Shown: positions 23,597-32,297, numbered from the stretch's first letter. The stretch is DNA of 45,909 bases from Acidimicrobiaceae bacterium (GCA_027315045.1 DAHUZS010000014.1:1-45909); one strand, 5' to 3'. Notes: generated from the sequence alone by a model not told the origin. A program made the numbers and translations.

Positions 23597-25186
23597 GTGC
23601 CCGATCGCCTCGCCTTCCGTCTGAACGGCGAGGCGGTCGAGATCGACGACGACACCTCGTCGCTGCTCGACGTCCTGCGGGACATCTTCTCCCTGCGGTC
23701 GGCCAAGGACGGCTGCAGCCCCCAGGGCCAGTGCGGTTGCTGCACGGTCTGGGTCGACGGCAGGCCCCGGGTCGCCTGCGTGACCCCCGCCCGGCGGGTC
23801 GCCGGGCGCGCCGTCACCACCCTCGAGGGGGTGGCACCGGACATCCGCACCCGGTTCGCCGAGGCCTTCGTCGACGCCGGGGCCAGCCAGTGCGGCTTCT
23901 GCACCCCGGGCATCCTCATGCGGGTCATCCCGTTGGCTGACCGCCGCGGGGAGGTGCCCGACGAGGCGGTGCGCAGCGCCCTGGCCGCGCATCTGTGCCG
24001 GTGCACCGGATGGCAGACGATCCTCGAGGCTGTGGGCGCCGCCCGGACCACCGGCGCCACTAGGAACGAACGTGACCCGCTCCTCACGGCCTGGCGGGCC
24101 CAGGTGGAGGGACCGGCCTTCCAGTCCTCGGGGGTCCGGGAGGTCCTGGGCGACGCCGGGTTCGCCGTCGACACCGCTCCGGACGGTGCGCTCGTCGCCC
24201 TTTCCGACCGAGGCCGGGTCTCGGTCGGAAAGGGCCTGGCCGCGGCCCGCCGGGGGTTGGAGCAGGCGCCGGGGCGGCGCAGCGGGCGGCCCCTCTCCTA
24301 CCCGCTCGAGGTGCCCGAGGGGGACTGGGCGCTCACCCTCCAGACCACCTGGGTCGAGCCCGCCTACTTGGAGATCGACGCCAGCTGGTGCCGACCGGGG
24401 GGGACCCCGGCCTCACCGCTGGCCAACGGCGGGGCCTTCGGGGGGAAGCGCCGATCGCCGGTGGGCGCCGAGGCCCGGGCGCTGGCCGACGAGCGGGGCC
24501 AAGCCGTCGTCGAGTTGTGGACCCGGGAGGAGGTGGTGCGCCGGGGACCCAAGCGGCCTCCGGTCGCCGCCGCTGTCGCCGCCGACGGCACCGGGGTGCT
24601 CCGGGTCGCCCGTACCGGGGGCTCGCCCGACCTCACCCCGTTTGTCGCCGCGGTGGGGGCGGCCGCGCCCGGGTTGCGCGTCGAGGAGGTGCCGACCGTG
24701 GGCCCACCGGTCTCGCCCGACCTGCGCTCGGCCGGGTTTGCCGAGGCCGCCGTGCTCCTCGCCGTCCTCGGCGCCCGGGCCCAGGGGGCCGGGCCGGCCG
24801 ACGGGGTGGCGGTCACCGGGAGCGCCGGGGGCCGAGCCAGGGTGGCGATCGGCCCCAAGGGCGCGGTGGTGGTCGAGGTGTGGGCGGGGGAGGTCCTCGA
24901 CGAGACCGTCCTCCGCTCCTACTGCATCGGGGCGGTCCACCAGGCCCTCGGGTGGGTCCGCAGCGAGGGGGTGGCGGTGGACGAGGGCGGGGTAGTGCAG
25001 GATCTGACCGTGCGCTCCTTTGGCATCCTTTCGGCCCGGGACATGCCGCCCGTCGAGGTCCGGATCCATCCCTCCGACCTCGCCCCGGTGAACGGGTCCG
25101 ACGCCGTCTTCGCCGCCACGGCCGCCGTCGCCTGGCTGGCCGACGGCCTCCTGCCCCGCTGGCCGACCCGGCGCGGGGTCCGGTGA
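23597..25186 (+). CDS. [2Fe-2S] subunit fused to a shortened molybdopterin-subunit-like domain (xanthine dehydrogenase/CoxS-CoxL family)
   Basis: 529 residues. Residues 1-155 are a complete CoxS/XdhC-type electron-transfer subunit: the plant-type cluster ligands C40, C46, C49 and C61, and the second cluster ligands C99 and C102 (CGFCTPG) and C134 and C136 (CRCTGW). From about 205 onward short blocks resemble the molybdopterin subunit, notably NGGAFGGKRRSP, ELWTREE and ARALADERGQAV. The large subunit normally has 750-800 residues; here only about 320 remain. The FAD/CoxM-type subunit and the rest of the catalytic subunit are absent nearby. Translation of the next gene overlaps the stop. It is intact, not a frameshift, so it may be a reduced redox protein with a new role. 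Confidence 0.8.
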   Translation: MPDRLAFRLNGEAVEIDDDTSSLLDVLRDIFSLRSAKDGCSPQGQCGCCTVWVDGRPRVACVTPARRVAGRAVTTLEGVAPDIRTRFAEAFVDAGASQCGFCTPGILMRVIPLADRRGEVPDEAVRSALAAHLCRCTGWQTILEAVGAARTTGATRNERDPLLTAWRAQVEGPAFQSSGVREVLGDAGFAVDTAPDGALVALSDRGRVSVGKGLAAARRGLEQAPGRRSGRPLSYPLEVPEGDWALTLQTTWVEPAYLEIDASWCRPGGTPASPLANGGAFGGKRRSPVGAEARALADERGQAVVELWTREEVVRRGPKRPPVAAAVAADGTGVLRVARTGGSPDLTPFVAAVGAAAPGLRVEEVPTVGPPVSPDLRSAGFAEAAVLLAVLGARAQGAGPADGVAVTGSAGGRARVAIGPKGAVVVEVWAGEVLDETVLRSYCIGAVHQALGWVRSEGVAVDEGGVVQDLTVRSFGILSARDMPPVEVRIHPSDLAPVNGSDAVFAATAAVAWLADGLLPRWPTRRGVR

Positions 25187-25566
25187 GCCGGCCGGTCGGC
25201 CCCTACTCCCCGTCGGTGACGGCGGGCGGATGGGTGGTCACGTCGGGCCAGGTCGGCATCGTCCCGGGGGAGGGGGGTCCCCGCCTGGTCGAGGGGGGAA
25301 CGGCGGCCGAGCTGACCCAGGCGCTGGCCAACGTGGCCGGCGTGCTGGCCGGGGCCGGGGCGACCCTGGCCGACGTGGTGGCGGCGAACCTCTACCTGGT
25401 CGACATGGACGACTACGCCCTCGCTAATGAGGTCTGGACCGCCGCCTTCGGCACCCACCGACCGGCCCGTAGCGCGGTGGCGGTGGCTGCCCTCCCGCTC
25501 GGCGCCCGGGCCGAGGTGGCGGTCTGGGCCTTCGTCGGACCGAAGGGCGCGGCGGTCGGGTCCTAG
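25183..25566 (+). CDS. RidA/YjgF-family reactive-intermediate deaminase
   Basis: 127 residues from GTG at 25183, overlapping the previous stop as GTGA. The family features are GPYSPSV near the start, VTSGQVGIVP, the LANVAGVLAGAGATLADVV helix, and the active-site arginine in PARSAVAVAALP followed by AEVAVWA. RidA proteins hydrolyse 2-aminoacrylate and related enamines, protecting PLP enzymes. An alternative earlier start would run antiparallel to nothing useful and only mirrors the upstream gene. Its stop overlaps the stop of the convergent GlnR-like gene. Confidence 0.88.
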   Translation: MSRPVGPYSPSVTAGGWVVTSGQVGIVPGEGGPRLVEGGTAAELTQALANVAGVLAGAGATLADVVAANLYLVDMDDYALANEVWTAAFGTHRPARSAVAVAALPLGARAEVAVWAFVGPKGAAVGS

Positions 25567-26387
25567 CCGGCCGACCGGCGGGTGGTGCCGAGCGGGTCCT
25601 CGCCGTCGACCGGCTCCCAGTCGGCGCCCCGGTGGGCGCTGGCGCCGACCCCGTGGGCGAGCCGGTAGCCGACGGAGCGGACCGTCTCGATGAGGTGCGC
25701 GTGCTCCTCGCCAAGCTTGGCCCGGAGCCGCCGGACGTGGACGTCGACGGTGCGGGCGCCGCCGTAGTACTCATAGCCCCAGACCCGGTTGAGCAAAGTG
25801 TCGCGGGTGAACACCTTCCCCGGGTGGGTGGCGAGGAACCGCAGCAGCTGGTACTCCATGTAGGTGAGGTCGAGGGCCCGGCTGGCGATGCTGGCTTGGT
25901 AGGTCTCGAGGTTGAGTACCAGCGGACCGTGCTCGATCACCTTCTCGTCGAGCACCTGTCCGGCTCGCCAGAACAGGTGCTCGACCCGGGCCGAGAGTTC
26001 GCCCGGGTGCAGCGGCGCCACGCAGAAGTCGTCGAAGAGGTCGTTGCGCAGCTTCAGCTCGCCGATCTCGTGGCGACCGACGATGAGGAGCAGGGGGGTT
26101 ACCGGCTCCTCCCGCCGGCGCAGGCGCCGGCAGAGCGAAATGGCCTCGGTCATGTCGTCGATGGCGCAGACCACCGCCCCCCGCCACACCTCCTGGCCCC
26201 CTCGTTCGGCCGCCGCCGCGGCGACGGCCCCCGAGACGCAGAAGAGGTCGTAGCCGGCGTCGCGCAGGGGTCGGGCCCACTCGCCGGGCAGCGGGTCGGG
26301 AAAGCAGAGCAAGGGCGGGCTGGTCCGGGCGACCTCGACCAGTCGGCGGGACTCGACCAGTCGGCGGGAGATGTGCGGGGTGGCCAC
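25563..26387 (-). CDS. glnR: GlnR-like OmpR-family orphan response regulator
   Basis: 274 residues from GTG at 26387. An atypical receiver domain (about 25-145; VVCAIDDMTEAISLCRRL) lacks the normal acidic pocket and phosphorylation site. A winged helix follows (about 165-255), whose LTYMEYQLLRFLATHPGKVF and YYGGARTVDVHVRRLRAKL blocks are the GlnR signature. GlnR activates or represses nitrogen-assimilation genes in actinobacteria without a partner kinase. It starts one base after the stop of a glutamine synthetase gene, so the two are co-transcribed. A candidate binding array lies upstream of the next synthetase. Confidence 0.82.
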   Translation of the reverse strand: MATPHISRRLVESRRLVEVARTSPPLLCFPDPLPGEWARPLRDAGYDLFCVSGAVAAAAAERGGQEVWRGAVVCAIDDMTEAISLCRRLRRREEPVTPLLLIVGRHEIGELKLRNDLFDDFCVAPLHPGELSARVEHLFWRAGQVLDEKVIEHGPLVLNLETYQASIASRALDLTYMEYQLLRFLATHPGKVFTRDTLLNRVWGYEYYGGARTVDVHVRRLRAKLGEEHAHLIETVRSVGYRLAHGVGASAHRGADWEPVDGEDPLGTTRRSAG

Positions 26388-26388
26388 C

Positions 26389-27729
26389 TCAGAGCACCGG
26401 CAGGTAGCGGCTGAGTTCGAAGGGGGTCACCTCGGCGCGGTAGGCGGCCCACTCGGCCCGCTTGTTGCGGAGGAACCACTCGAAGACGTGGTCGCCCAGG
26501 GTTTCGATCAACAGCTTGGACTGCTCCATCGCGTCGACCGCTTCGTTGAGGCTGACCGGCAGGGAGCCGACGCCCCGGGCCGCAAGCTCCTCGGGGGAGA
26601 GGTCGTAGAGGCTGGCGTCGGCCTCGGGGCCGAGCTCGTAGCGCTCCTCGACCCCGCGCAGCCCGGCGGCCAGCATCACCGCGAAGGCGAGGTACGGGTT
26701 GCAGGCCGAGTCGGGGGCCCGGTACTCGATCCGGGTGGACTCGGGCCGACCCGCCTTCACCACCGGCACCCGCACCAGGGCGCTGCGATTGTTGCGGGCC
26801 CAGCTCACGTGGCTCGGGGCCTCGTAGCCGAGCACCAGTCGCTTGTAGGAGTTCACCCACTGGTTGGTGATGGCGCTGATCTCGCGGGAGTGGTGGAGCA
26901 GCCCGGCCATGAAGTGCCTGGCCACCCCGGAGAGCCCATCGGGGTCGTTCTGCTCGAAGAAGGCGTTGCGCTCGCCCTGCCACAGCGACAGGTGGGTGTG
27001 CATGCCCGAGCCCTGCACGCCGGCCAGGGGTTTGGGCATGAAGCTGGCGTGGATCCCGTCCTGGCGGGCCAGCTCCTTCACCACCAGACGGATCGTCATC
27101 ACCGTGTCGGCCATGGTGAGCGCGTCGGTGTAGCGGAGGTCGATCTCATGTTGGCCCGGCGCGTCCTCGTGTTGGGCGTGCTCGACCGGGATGCCCATCT
27201 CCTCCAGGGTGAGCACGGTGCGGCGCCGCAGGTCGCTCGAGCGGTCGGCCCCGGTCAAATCGAAGTACGAGCGCGAGTCGATCGGACGCGGCGGCCGGGA
27301 CGGGTCGACCTCGAGGTCGGCGAAGCAGAAGTACTCCACCTCGGGGGCGGCGAAGAAGGTGTACCCGGCACTCCGGGCCCGCTCGAGCGTCCGGCGCAGC
27401 ACGTGCCTCGGACACCCCTCGAAGGGGGTCTGGTCGAGGTTGAAGATGTCGCAGAACACCCGGGCTACCGGCTCGTCGTGTCCGTGCCACGGGATGAGCT
27501 GGAAGGTGTCGGCGTCCGGCCGGGCCAGGACATCGGACTCTTGGATCCGGCTGAACCCGTCGATGGACGAGCCGTCGAAGGTCATCCCCTCATCGAGCGC
27601 GTTCTCGAGCTCGGCCGGCGTGATGTGGAACGCCTTGGGGGTGCCGAGCACGTCGGTGAACCACAGCTGGACGAAGCGGATCCCGCGCTCTTCCACCGTG
27701 CGCAGCACGTAGTCGCGTTGGTCCCGCAT
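26389..27729 (-). CDS. Glutamine synthetase, GlnA2-like
   Basis: 446 residues, the length of mycobacterial GlnA2. Class-I synthetase features in order are TFDGSSIDGFSRIQESD, the glutamate-binding EVEYF, the metal and ATP site MPKPLAGVQGSGMHTH, the NSYKRLVLGYEAP loop, and NNRSALVRVP with RIEYRAPD. In place of the adenylylation loop it has SLYDLSPEE with Y375. It would make glutamine from glutamate, ammonia and ATP, or act on a related amine. It heads a minus-strand operon with the glnR-like gene and is divergent from the main synthetase. AAGAAT lies 6 nt before the ATG. Confidence 0.9.
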   Translation of the reverse strand: MRDQRDYVLRTVEERGIRFVQLWFTDVLGTPKAFHITPAELENALDEGMTFDGSSIDGFSRIQESDVLARPDADTFQLIPWHGHDEPVARVFCDIFNLDQTPFEGCPRHVLRRTLERARSAGYTFFAAPEVEYFCFADLEVDPSRPPRPIDSRSYFDLTGADRSSDLRRRTVLTLEEMGIPVEHAQHEDAPGQHEIDLRYTDALTMADTVMTIRLVVKELARQDGIHASFMPKPLAGVQGSGMHTHLSLWQGERNAFFEQNDPDGLSGVARHFMAGLLHHSREISAITNQWVNSYKRLVLGYEAPSHVSWARNNRSALVRVPVVKAGRPESTRIEYRAPDSACNPYLAFAVMLAAGLRGVEERYELGPEADASLYDLSPEELAARGVGSLPVSLNEAVDAMEQSKLLIETLGDHVFEWFLRNKRAEWAAYRAEVTPFELSRYLPVL

Positions 27730-27741
27730 CGTCTCATTCTT

Positions 27742-27773
27742 CTAGCTCGCCGCGGCGACCGAGGACGAGCTAG
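27742..27773. promoter_or_regulatory. 8-bp inverted repeat upstream of the GlnA2-like gene
   Basis: CTAGCTCG (27742-27749) and CGAGCTAG (27766-27773) form a perfect inverted repeat with a 16-nt spacer, starting 13 nt upstream of the minus-strand ATG. It covers the expected promoter, so a dimeric repressor site is plausible; a hairpin is the alternative. Confidence 0.45.
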
Positions 27774-27811
27774 CGTCATCCGGTCCAGGTCGCCGGGTCG
27801 AGCGCCGTGAT

Positions 27812-27849
27812 TTCACGCCCCGTTCACATTCGGGCAACAGCGACGAAAC
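27812..27849. promoter_or_regulatory. Candidate GlnR operator: four pentamers at 11-bp period
   Basis: TTCAC (27812-27816), TTCAC (27823-27827), GCAAC (27834-27838) and GAAAC (27845-27849) are each separated by exactly six bases. The Streptomyces GlnR box is described as gTnAc and GaAAc pentamers alternating with 6-base gaps. Every pentamer here ends in AC and the last is a perfect GAAAC. It sits about 100 nt upstream of glnA and between two divergent synthetase genes. Confidence 0.5.
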
Positions 27850-27950
27850 GGTCGGTCGCGAGACTCGGCGCCAGGACGGCTTGCACGGGCCCGAGCACGG
27901 GCGCGCAGAGGTCGGAGCGAGGGCGCCCGAGGACGGGGCGGTCAGGAGGA

Positions 27951-29375
27951 ATGGTGATCAAGCGAACCCCCGCCGAGGTGGTGCAGCTGGCGCAGGACGA
28001 GGGCGTCGAGATCGTCGATCTGCGCTTCGCCGACCTGCCCGGCATGACCCAGCACTTCTCGGTGCCCACCCACGAGCTGAGCGAGGACCGCTTCAGCGAG
28101 GGCTTCGGCTTCGACGGCTCGTCGATCCGCGGGTTCCAAGAGATCCAGGAGTCGGACATGATCCTGTTGCCCGACCCGAACATGGCCTACGTCGACCCCT
28201 TCCGGCAGCACAAGACCCTCAACGTCCACTGCTTCGTGCACGACCCGGTCACCCTCGAGGCCTACACGCGCGACCCGCGCAACATCGCCCGCAAGGCCGA
28301 GGCCTACCTGCTCTCGACGGGCATCGCCGACACCGCGTACTTCGGCCCGGAGGCCGAGTACTTCATCTTCGACCACGTCGAGTACGGCCAGGGCGTCAAC
28401 TACGCGACGTACCGGGTGGACTCGATCGAGGGCCACTGGAACACCACCGACAGCCGGTTCCCCAACCTCGGCTACAAGCTGCGCCCCCAGGAGGGGTACT
28501 TCCCGGTCCCCCCGAACGACAAGTTCCAGGACCTGCGGAGCGAGATGATCCTCCAGCTCGAGCGGCTGGGGATCGCGATGGAGGTGCAGCACCACGAGGT
28601 GGCGACGGGCGGGCAGGCCGAGATGGACATGCGCTTCGACACCATGGCGACCATGGCCGACAAGCTCGCCGTCTACAAGTACGTGGTGAAAAGCGTGGCT
28701 AACGCGGCCGGCTACACGGCCACCTTCATGCCCAAGCCGCTGTTCTTGGAGAACGGGTCGGGCATGCACTGCCACCAGTCACTGTGGAAGGACGGCCAGC
28801 CGCTCTTCTTCGGCGACGGCTACGGCGGCCTCTCCGACCTCGGCCGCTGGTACGTGGGCGGGCTGCTCAAGCACGCCCGGTCGGTGCTCGGGTTCGCCGC
28901 CCCGACCACCAACTCCTACAAGCGGCTGGTGCCCGGCTACGAGGCGCCGGTGAACCTGGTCTACTCCCAGCGGAACCGCTCGGCGGCCTGCCGGATCCCG
29001 TTGTACTCGGCGAGCCCGAAGGCCAAGCGGATCGAGTTCCGGTGCCCCGACGCCGCCTGCAACCCGCACCTGGCCTTCCCGGCCATGCTGCTCGCCGGCC
29101 TCGACGGCATCCAGAACAAGATCGAGCCCCCCGCGCCGGTGGACAAGGACCTCTTCGACCTGCCCGCCACCGAGCTGGCCAAGATCGCCCACACCCCGGG
29201 GTCCCTCGAGGAGGCGCTCGAGGCCATCGAGGCCGACAGCGACTTCCTCCGGGTGGGCGGGGTGTTCACCGACGACCTGATCGACACCTGGCTCGAGTAC
29301 AAGCGCCTCGAGGAGGCCGATCCGATGCGCCTCCGCCCCCACCCCTACGAGTTCGCGCTCTACTTCGACATCTGA
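27951..29375 (+). CDS. glnA: Glutamine synthetase type I (GlnA)
   Basis: 474 residues from ATG at 27951. AGGAGG ends one base before it, so the GTG at 27954 is an alternative start. Class I-beta features are [68 protein letters not shown] and the C-terminal [13 protein letters not shown]. The residue normally adenylylated by GlnE (Tyr in a DLY.LP motif) is phenylalanine here, F402 in KDLFDLP (codon 29154-29156). That form of control should therefore be lost. Transcription is probably governed by the GlnR-like array upstream. Confidence 0.95.
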   Translation: MVIKRTPAEVVQLAQDEGVEIVDLRFADLPGMTQHFSVPTHELSEDRFSEGFGFDGSSIRGFQEIQESDMILLPDPNMAYVDPFRQHKTLNVHCFVHDPVTLEAYTRDPRNIARKAEAYLLSTGIADTAYFGPEAEYFIFDHVEYGQGVNYATYRVDSIEGHWNTTDSRFPNLGYKLRPQEGYFPVPPNDKFQDLRSEMILQLERLGIAMEVQHHEVATGGQAEMDMRFDTMATMADKLAVYKYVVKSVANAAGYTATFMPKPLFLENGSGMHCHQSLWKDGQPLFFGDGYGGLSDLGRWYVGGLLKHARSVLGFAAPTTNSYKRLVPGYEAPVNLVYSQRNRSAACRIPLYSASPKAKRIEFRCPDAACNPHLAFPAMLLAGLDGIQNKIEPPAPVDKDLFDLPATELAKIAHTPGSLEEALEAIEADSDFLRVGGVFTDDLIDTWLEYKRLEEADPMRLRPHPYEFALYFDI

Positions 29376-29412
29376 GGCCCGTCGGCCGTCGGATCCGGCC
29401 GGAGCTGCACCG

Positions 29413-29838
29413 TCAGGACGCCGGGCCGAACCCGTCGAGGAAGTCGAGGTGCGCCGGCGTCCGGACGCGGCGGTAGAAGCAGGTGGTCCGGGCGGCCCCG
29501 GCGGCGTCCTTGGTGTGACAGACGCCGCCGGTCACCGGCCGGACCAGGTACAAGAGGGCGTTCTGCTCGCAGTTGACCCAGACCTCGACCAGCTCGAGCT
29601 CGTCGCCCGAGGTCGCCCCCTTGCGCCACAGCTCGTCGCGCGACGCCGACCACAGCACGGCCCGGCCCGAGTCGAGGGTCTCGGCCAGCGCGAGGTGGTT
29701 GGCGTAGCCGACAAAGAGCACCTCCTTGGTGTCCGCGTGCTGGAGCACCACCGGGACGAGCCCCTGGGTGCTCGCGGCGGCCCGGGCGATCTTGGTGAAG
29801 TCGACGGTGGCGTCGGTTCCCTCTTCGAGCTGGTTCAC
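29413..29838 (-). CDS. hisI: Divergent phosphoribosyl-AMP cyclohydrolase (HisI) homologue
   Basis: 141 residues from GTG at 29838. The family frame is clear: GYANHLALAETLDSGRAVLW, SRDELWRKGATSGD, CHT and CFYRR. Two features differ from the usual enzyme. The metal-binding D-C-D-x-D is N-C-E-Q-N (residues 89-93), and the two zinc cysteines C107 and C120 are 12 residues apart rather than about 6. HisI opens the purine ring of phosphoribosyl-AMP in histidine synthesis. Here activity or metal use may be altered, or this may be a paralogue with another substrate. No other his gene is present in the window. Confidence 0.8.
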   Translation of the reverse strand: MNQLEEGTDATVDFTKIARAAASTQGLVPVVLQHADTKEVLFVGYANHLALAETLDSGRAVLWSASRDELWRKGATSGDELELVEVWVNCEQNALLYLVRPVTGGVCHTKDAAGAARTTCFYRRVRTPAHLDFLDGFGPAS

Positions 29839-29932
29839 GGGTCCAATGCTCCCACCGCGCCGAAGGGCCTTGACCCGCCCCGCTCGGTGTCGTCGGGCCG
29901 GTCCGGGCAGAAGGCTCCGCTGGGCCCCCCGG

Positions 29933-29938
29933 TAGTGT
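29933..29938 (+). promoter_or_regulatory. -10 box TAGTGT for nadE (leaderless)
   Basis: TAGTGT 6 nt before the GTG at 29945, with no ribosome binding site between them. Confidence 0.45.
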
Positions 29939-29944
29939 GAGGCC

Positions 29945-31702
29945 GTGCCCACCCTGAGGTTGGCCATGGCCCAGCTGGACCTCGTGGTGGGCGACCTCGA
30001 GGGCAACGTGGCCGCCGTCCTGGCTTCGTTGCGGTCGGCCGAGGACGCCGGCTGTGACCTGTGTCTCTTCCCCGAGCTGGCGGTCACCGGCTACCCGCCC
30101 GAGGACCTGCTCCTCAAGCCCCGGTTCCTCACCGACAACCACCGGGCCGTCGAGGAGATCGCGGCGGCCACCGGGCGCTGCGTGGCGGTGGTGGGCTTCG
30201 TCGAGCGCGGCGCCGACCGGCCGGGTGACGAGCGGTGGGACGGGGGAGGAACCCGGCCTCCCGCCCGGCTGGCCAACGCGGCGGCGGTGTGCGCCGGCGG
30301 ATCGATCGTCGGCGTCTACCGCAAGCGGATCCTGCCCAACTACGGGGTGTTCGACGAGAAGCGGTGGTTCGACCCCGGGAGCGGCCCCCACGTGCTCTAC
30401 GAGGTCGCCGGGGCGGCGGTCGGCGTCTCGATCTGCGAGGACGTCTGGTACACCGACGGGCCGGTGGTCGAGCTCGGCCGTGGCGGAGCGGACCTGGTGG
30501 TGAACATCAATGCCTCCCCGTTCGCCCAGGGTCGCCGGGAGGAGCGGCTCACCATGCTCCGCCGGCGGGTCGGCGAGGCGGGCTGCCCGGTCGCCTACTG
30601 CAACCTGGTGGGCGGGCAGGACGAGCTGGTCTTCGACGGGTCCAGCGTGCTCGTCGGCGCCGACGGGTCCCTTCTGGGCGCGGCGCGCCAGTTCGAAGAG
30701 GAGCTGCTCCTCGTGGACCTGGAGCTCGAAATGCGCTCCCGCACCCTGGCGGTGGTTCCGGTGACCGGAGCTGCCCCGCACCGTAGCCCGCTCCCGTCGC
30801 CGAGAATCGGGCCCCCGCTGTCCCCCCACGCCGAGATCTACGAGGCCCTGGTGCTCGGTACCCGCGACTACCTGGTGAAAAACGGGTTCGGGGACGTCGT
30901 CATCGGGCTCTCGGGCGGGATCGACTCCTCGCTGGTGGCCACGATCGCCGTCGACGCGGTCGGCCCGGAGAAGGTGCACGCGCTGTCGTTGCCGTCGCGC
31001 TATTCGAGCGAGGGGTCGGTGGCCGACGCCAAGGAGCTCGCCGATCGACTCGGGATCGGTCTCAGCGTGGTCCCGATCGAACCGGCCCACCGGGCCCTGG
31101 CCGGCCTCCTGGCCCCGATGCTCGAGGGCGAGCCGGCCGGGCTCACCGACGAGAACCTCCAGTCCCGGGTGCGGGGGCTCCTCTTGATGGCGGTCTCGAA
31201 CTCGATCGGGCGGAGCATCGTGCTCACCACCGGGAACAAGAGCGAGATCGCGACGGGGTACTTCACCCTCTACGGCGACGCCGTCGGGGGTTTCGCCGCC
31301 ATCAAGGACATCGCCAAGACCGAGGTCTACGAGCTCTGCCGGTACCGCAACGCCCGCCCGGGCCCGGGCCCCCTCGACCCCATCCCGGCCGCGGTGCTGG
31401 AGAAGCCCCCTTCGGCCGAGCTCCGCCCCGACCAGCGGGACGACCAGAGCCTGCCGGCCTACGAGGTCCTCGACCCGGTCCTCGAGGCCTACGTGGAACG
31501 GGACCGGACCGGGCCCGAGATGGTCGCCGACGGTGTCGATCCGGCGGTGGTCGACGCTGTGGTCCGCCTGGTGGACGGGGCCGAGTACAAGCGCCGCCAG
31601 CTCGCCCCCGGGGTCCGCATCACCGCCAAGGCCTTCGGCAAGGATCGTCGGGTGCCCATCACCAACCGCTACCGGGCCACCGACGCCCCGGATCCCAGGT
31701 GA
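29945..31702 (+). CDS. nadE: Glutamine-dependent NAD+ synthetase
   Basis: 585 residues. The N-terminal nitrilase-type glutaminase domain (1 to about 275) has the catalytic triad E44 (FPELAVTGYPPED), K127 (YRKRILPNY) and C164 (SICEDVW). The C-terminal synthetase domain (about 290-585) has the ATP-pyrophosphatase loop SGGIDSS at 323 and the TGNKSEIATGYFTLYGD block. The enzyme amidates deamido-NAD with glutamine-derived ammonia, the last step of NAD synthesis. The following gene overlaps its stop by four bases. Confidence 0.94.
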   Translation: MPTLRLAMAQLDLVVGDLEGNVAAVLASLRSAEDAGCDLCLFPELAVTGYPPEDLLLKPRFLTDNHRAVEEIAAATGRCVAVVGFVERGADRPGDERWDGGGTRPPARLANAAAVCAGGSIVGVYRKRILPNYGVFDEKRWFDPGSGPHVLYEVAGAAVGVSICEDVWYTDGPVVELGRGGADLVVNINASPFAQGRREERLTMLRRRVGEAGCPVAYCNLVGGQDELVFDGSSVLVGADGSLLGAARQFEEELLLVDLELEMRSRTLAVVPVTGAAPHRSPLPSPRIGPPLSPHAEIYEALVLGTRDYLVKNGFGDVVIGLSGGIDSSLVATIAVDAVGPEKVHALSLPSRYSSEGSVADAKELADRLGIGLSVVPIEPAHRALAGLLAPMLEGEPAGLTDENLQSRVRGLLLMAVSNSIGRSIVLTTGNKSEIATGYFTLYGDAVGGFAAIKDIAKTEVYELCRYRNARPGPGPLDPIPAAVLEKPPSAELRPDQRDDQSLPAYEVLDPVLEAYVERDRTGPEMVADGVDPAVVDAVVRLVDGAEYKRRQLAPGVRITAKAFGKDRRVPITNRYRATDAPDPR

Positions 31703-32289
31703 CCGGGGGCCGACCCGAGCGGGACGTGTTCGACCTGCAGCGCTCGGCCACCCTCCTCGGCGCCTACTGTGCCCTCGAGCGCCGCCTCTTCGAGCTGACC
31801 GGGGCTTGGGCCGCCGACCCGGGGACCGACCCGTCGTTCCGGGCCCCCCTCGACGCCTGGAGCGCCGAGCACGCCTGGCACGCCGAGCTGTGGGCCGACC
31901 GGCTCCCGGTCTTGAGCGGGGTGGACTCCCGGGCCCTGGTGGAGCTCCCCGGTCCGTTGGCGGAGGTGCTGGGGGAGCTGGAGGCGGCGACCCCGATCGG
32001 GCGCGTGGCCGGCCTGGCCCGGGTGGTCCTGCCCCGTCTGGTGACTTCATACGCCCGCCACCTGGAGGTTTCCCCGGTGGCCTCCGAGGCGCCGGTCCGA
32101 CGGGCCCTGCGCCTGGTGCTGTCGGACGAGACGGAGGCCTGGGCGGCGGGGGAGGCCCTCCTCGAGGCCCGGCTCACCTCCCCCGAGCAGGTGGGCGAGG
32201 CCGGATCAGCCGTCGTCTCGCTGGAAGCGGGCCTCGTCGGGGCCGGGATCCGGCCGGGCCTGGTCATTTGGCCTGCCTCGAGGGCTTGA
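31699..32289 (+). CDS. Hypothetical helical protein, possibly ferritin-like
   Basis: 196 residues from GTG at 31699, overlapping the nadE stop as GTGA. The sequence is almost entirely helical and Ala/Leu/Glu-rich. ALERRLFELTG and SAEHAWHAELWADRLPVL carry Glu and His spaced as in four-helix ferritin-like folds, but no full di-iron motif set is visible. I do not recognise the family with certainty. Translational coupling with nadE suggests co-regulation, not necessarily shared function. Confidence 0.65.
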   Translation: MTGGRPERDVFDLQRSATLLGAYCALERRLFELTGAWAADPGTDPSFRAPLDAWSAEHAWHAELWADRLPVLSGVDSRALVELPGPLAEVLGELEAATPIGRVAGLARVVLPRLVTSYARHLEVSPVASEAPVRRALRLVLSDETEAWAAGEALLEARLTSPEQVGEAGSAVVSLEAGLVGAGIRPGLVIWPASRA

Positions 32290-32297
32290 CGTCCAGG

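Noticed and set aside
26371-27810. Plus-strand frame opposite the GlnA2-like gene
   Set aside because: No motif, and all of it mirrors conserved synthetase codons on the other strand.
29360-32050. Very long minus-strand frame across nadE and hisI
   Set aside because: Low-complexity Arg/Pro/Gly product; both underlying genes are unmistakable in other frames.
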